21,566 nucleotides of DNA. It comes from JADFNO01 sp965369945 (lineage in GTDB: Bacteria > Planctomycetota > Phycisphaerae > Phycisphaerales > SM1A02). The stretch is from assembly GCA_965369945.1 (NCBI GenBank), contig CBDUST010000043.1:1-21566 (forward strand). Reading direction: 5' to 3'. Both the position numbers and the translations under genes were made by a program. Positions 19,293 through 21,566 of the stretch are shown here, piece by piece (position 1 is the first letter of the stretch; every line of letters begins with the position of its first letter). The notes under the pieces are model-generated. The model saw only the letters and a program-made list of their open reading frames with translations, was not told the origin of the DNA and made no database searches.

Positions 19293-21566
19293 TCGCCTCA
19301 CTCTCCTGGGATCAACTCGATGCGCTGGGATTCGAGGCAATTCGAGTCGTGCTGTCGGTACTCTGGCAGTCGTCGATTCTACTTGGTGCGGCCGGAGTAC
19401 TGGTTTTTGCACTACGTCGACGCGCAGCAGCACTTCGCCATCGTGTTTGGACCGCTGCATTATTGCTGACACCCCTGATCCCTGTTCTCACCTGGTTTGC
19501 GTCACAAACCGGATCACCGCAACTTCACATACCGATCATCCCGGCCTATGAAGTGACATCAGCCGGCCAAACCCTATCGCCACCTGCGGACCTTCTCACT
19601 ACCAACCAAGAGCAGGCGACTGATGCCTTGCCCGCTACCAATCTCGCACAACAACCCACGGAAGTAAATCCGGAGGTGCAGCAAACCGCTGCAACAACGC
19701 AGCTGCCGATCCCGCAAACAAACATCTCGGCCGAGGCGCCTCGCTCGTCCCATCCCTGGGCCATCGCGTCGCTCGCCTATGCAGGTGGCTTGGCGCTCTT
19801 GCTTGGCCTCGTCAGTCTGGGTCGATTTCGCCTGCGTCGATACACTCGTGAAGGTCAAATCGTCACCGATCCACGCATCACCGACGTATTCGAGGCTGCG
19901 CGCAAGCAAATAGGCCTCGAACGCGGCTGTGTCATCGTTGAGATCGACAATCTTCATGCCCCACTGACCTATCTCACGTTCCATCCGGTGATTGCGCTCC
20001 CACATGGGTTCACCGATGAACTTTCTGTTGCGGAGCTGCGCACGATCGCGCTGCATGAACTGGCACACATCAAGCGTCACGATCCGCTGGTGCTGAATCT
20101 CGCCTCGATCATTCGAGCCGTCTTCTTCTTTCATCCGCTGGTGTGGTTGGCTGCACGTGAAATCGCAGCGCTTGCTGAGGAAGCTGCAGACAACATTGTG
20201 CTCGAGGCAACTGAAGCGCCGCTCCCCTATGCCAAGATGTTGACTCGCCTCACCGAGCAACTGACTCATCGAATGTTCCAAACAGAATTGGCGGTCGGCA
20301 TTGTGTTCTCAAAGAGCGCGTTGCTTCGGCGTATCGAAGCGATTCTCTCACCGCGTACAGATCAGTTACGTCATCTGTCCTTTGGAGTCCTTGCCATAAC
20401 ATCCGTCCTGGTGCTCGGTTCGCTCGTGTTGGCGACTTCCATGCCACTAACGCCTGCTTCTCCTACAGCAACTTTTGATGATCACGCCTCAGGTATGTCG
20501 GTGCGTCATGTATGGGAAGTGGGTCCAACTTCAAATGTGTATCCCAGCGGCGTATCCCGCGACGGCCGGTTTGTTTCATACGTGGATTGGGCGGCCGGCA
20601 ACGTTGCCATTCGTGATCTTGATACCGGTACGAGCCGACTGGTCACGAAGAACACATCGTGGGCGACCTTAGGCGGCTGGGCTGAGGAATCGGTGATTTC
20701 ACCTGACGGTAAGCGAATCGCATACCACTGGTTCGTCGAGCAGGATGGCAAAAAGATCTTCACGTTGCGCGTCATAGACATGGACGGATCGAATATGCGC
20801 ATCGTGCATCAGGACAAGGATGCGCCATGGTCGCGGCCGTTCGATTGGTCGCCGGACGGCGAAAACCTGCTGGTGTATTTCACACTCGGGAAAATCCGCA
20901 TAAGTCCTGACACACCCAGCAAGTTGGCGCTCGTCTCCGTAAGCGACGGTTCGGCGACTACGCTGAAGGAATGGGAAGGTTCGCGTTCGCCGCATATGGC
21001 TCGCTACTCCCCTGACGGAAAGCATATTGCGTTTGACTTCTCGTCAACTGACACAGCGGAACCGAAAGACATATTCACTATAGAACTTGCATCGGGACGG
21101 GAGGTTGCGCTCGTCGAGCATCCGGCCCACGACGAGTTTCTGGGCTGGACACCCGATGGCAAAGGCATTCTCTTCGCCAGCGACCGCACATCGGTGCGCA
21201 GTCTGTGGATGCTTGAAATCAACAACGGACATCCAGTTGGGTCACCGGTTCTGTTGAAAAGTAACTTTGCCGGCGAGCCGGTTGGCTTCGCAGCCGATGG
21301 CTCGTACTACTTCGGTAAGAAAACGACGTCACGGGATGTCTTTGTCGCAACGTTGGACGAGGCCGACGTCGATTTTGCAACTGCACCGCGTTACGCCAGT
21401 TCACGGTTTGTGCATTCGACATCATCCAGCAACTGGTCTCCGGACGGTAAATCGCTCGCCTTCAAGGCACGTTCCCAAGATGAAGCTGAGAGCTCCGTGT
21501 TCGCAATCTATTCAGTCGAAACCGGTGCCGAGCGCATCGTCGAGCCGTCGCCGCGTCTAAGTTTTG
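19289..21566 (+). CDS. M56 (BlaR1-type) membrane metallopeptidase with WD40-like PD40 propeller (3' end outside window)
   Basis: At least 759 residues are present; the frame is still open at the right edge. ATG 19289 overlaps the BlaI-type stop (ATGA). Membrane spans are likely at 18-42, 53-71, about 153-178 and 362-386. The zinc site HELAH (256-260) and the following E-E-A-A-D (297-301) match the HExxH...E..AD pattern of M56 peptidases, facing the cytoplasm as in BlaR1/MecR1. After the last span, instead of a penicillin-binding sensor domain, there are PD40/TolB-like propeller blades: SRDGRFVSY, SPDGKRIAYHW, SPDGENLLVYF, SPDGKHIAFDF, TPDGKGILFAS and SPDGKSLAFKA. By family analogy, ligand sensing outside would activate the peptidase to inactivate the repressor. 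The propeller ligand is unknown. The family is confident, the signal is inference. Confidence 0.87.
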   Translation, partial: MIASLSWDQLDALGFEAIRVVLSVLWQSSILLGAAGVLVFALRRRAAALRHRVWTAALLLTPLIPVLTWFASQTGSPQLHIPIIPAYEVTSAGQTLSPPADLLTTNQEQATDALPATNLAQQPTEVNPEVQQTAATTQLPIPQTNISAEAPRSSHPWAIASLAYAGGLALLLGLVSLGRFRLRRYTREGQIVTDPRITDVFEAARKQIGLERGCVIVEIDNLHAPLTYLTFHPVIALPHGFTDELSVAELRTIALHELAHIKRHDPLVLNLASIIRAVFFFHPLVWLAAREIAALAEEAADNIVLEATEAPLPYAKMLTRLTEQLTHRMFQTELAVGIVFSKSALLRRIEAILSPRTDQLRHLSFGVLAITSVLVLGSLVLATSMPLTPASPTATFDDHASGMSVRHVWEVGPTSNVYPSGVSRDGRFVSYVDWAAGNVAIRDLDTGTSRLVTKNTSWATLGGWAEESVISPDGKRIAYHWFVEQDGKKIFTLRVIDMDGSNMRIVHQDKDAPWSRPFDWSPDGENLLVYFTLGKIRISPDTPSKLALVSVSDGSATTLKEWEGSRSPHMARYSPDGKHIAFDFSSTDTAEPKDIFTIELASGREVALVEHPAHDEFLGWTPDGKGILFASDRTSVRSLWMLEINNGHPVGSPVLLKSNFAGEPVGFAADGSYYFGKKTTSRDVFVATLDEADVDFATAPRYASSRFVHSTSSSNWSPDGKSLAFKARSQDEAESSVFAIYSVETGAERIVEPSPRLSF

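Noticed and set aside
1..21566. CRISPR array, rRNA or riboswitch
   Set aside because: No regularly spaced direct repeats, no rRNA-like conserved blocks and no recognisable riboswitch core were seen. The regular D-rich coding repeats at 15.1-15.8 kb are protein repeats (TSP type 3), not a CRISPR array.

Overview
This window looks like the chromosome of a GC-rich bacterium, most likely a planctomycete or close relative. The evidence is the mix of secreted beta-helix, FG-GAP/dockerin and thrombospondin-type-3 proteins, an M56 peptidase fused to a WD40-like propeller, and a DUF3987/excisionase/tyrosine-integrase island. No rRNA, tRNA or CRISPR array was recognised. All statements come from reading the sequence; no database was searched.

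Layout. (1) 1-731, minus strand: the N-terminal part of a secreted beta-helix protein. (2) About 1.0-3.5 kb: a small DUF4357 protein (minus) divergent from a 574-residue protein with a D...ExK nuclease-like motif (plus), which is followed by two tiny, start-stop-overlapping ORFs. (3) 3.48-8.08 kb: a promoter and a hairpin-rich leader, a helix-turn-helix gene, and a 1258-residue single-chain restriction-modification enzyme (nuclease-like N-terminus, adenine methylase core, target-recognition region). (4) 8.1-12.96 kb: the backbone of an integrative element, with two excisionase-like proteins, a Toprim/DUF3987 primase-helicase-like protein and a TubC-like protein in coupled overlapping frames, then an XRE repressor and a tyrosine integrase. 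The integrase frame runs antisense into the neighbouring gene. (5) 12.8-13.7 kb, minus: a membrane-anchored HEAT-like protein. (6) 13.75-16.65 kb, minus: one long secreted-protein gene (FG-GAP, dockerin, TSP3 repeats, alpha/beta hydrolase) broken by several missing-base frameshifts and an in-frame TGA. (7) 17.07-18.56 kb, minus: a membrane-anchored FAD-linked oxidase. (8) 18.8-21.57 kb, plus: a BlaI/MecI-type repressor with two palindromic operators around its own promoter, overlapping an M56/BlaR1-like peptidase with a C-terminal propeller that runs off the end.

How the parts fit. Regions 3 and 4 read as an integrative element (integrase, excisionases, replication module, repressor) carrying a one-polypeptide restriction-modification enzyme. 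The nuclease-like and DUF4357 genes to its left may be further defence cargo or a separate island, because the left boundary could not be placed. The BlaI/M56 pair forms an autoregulated sensor circuit. The broken secreted-protein gene is either a recent pseudogene or a patch of assembly error. The best candidates for new biology are the nuclease-like gene with its micro-ORFs, the leader hairpins of the R-M operon, the predicted leaderless XRE repressor transcript, and the M56-propeller sensor.
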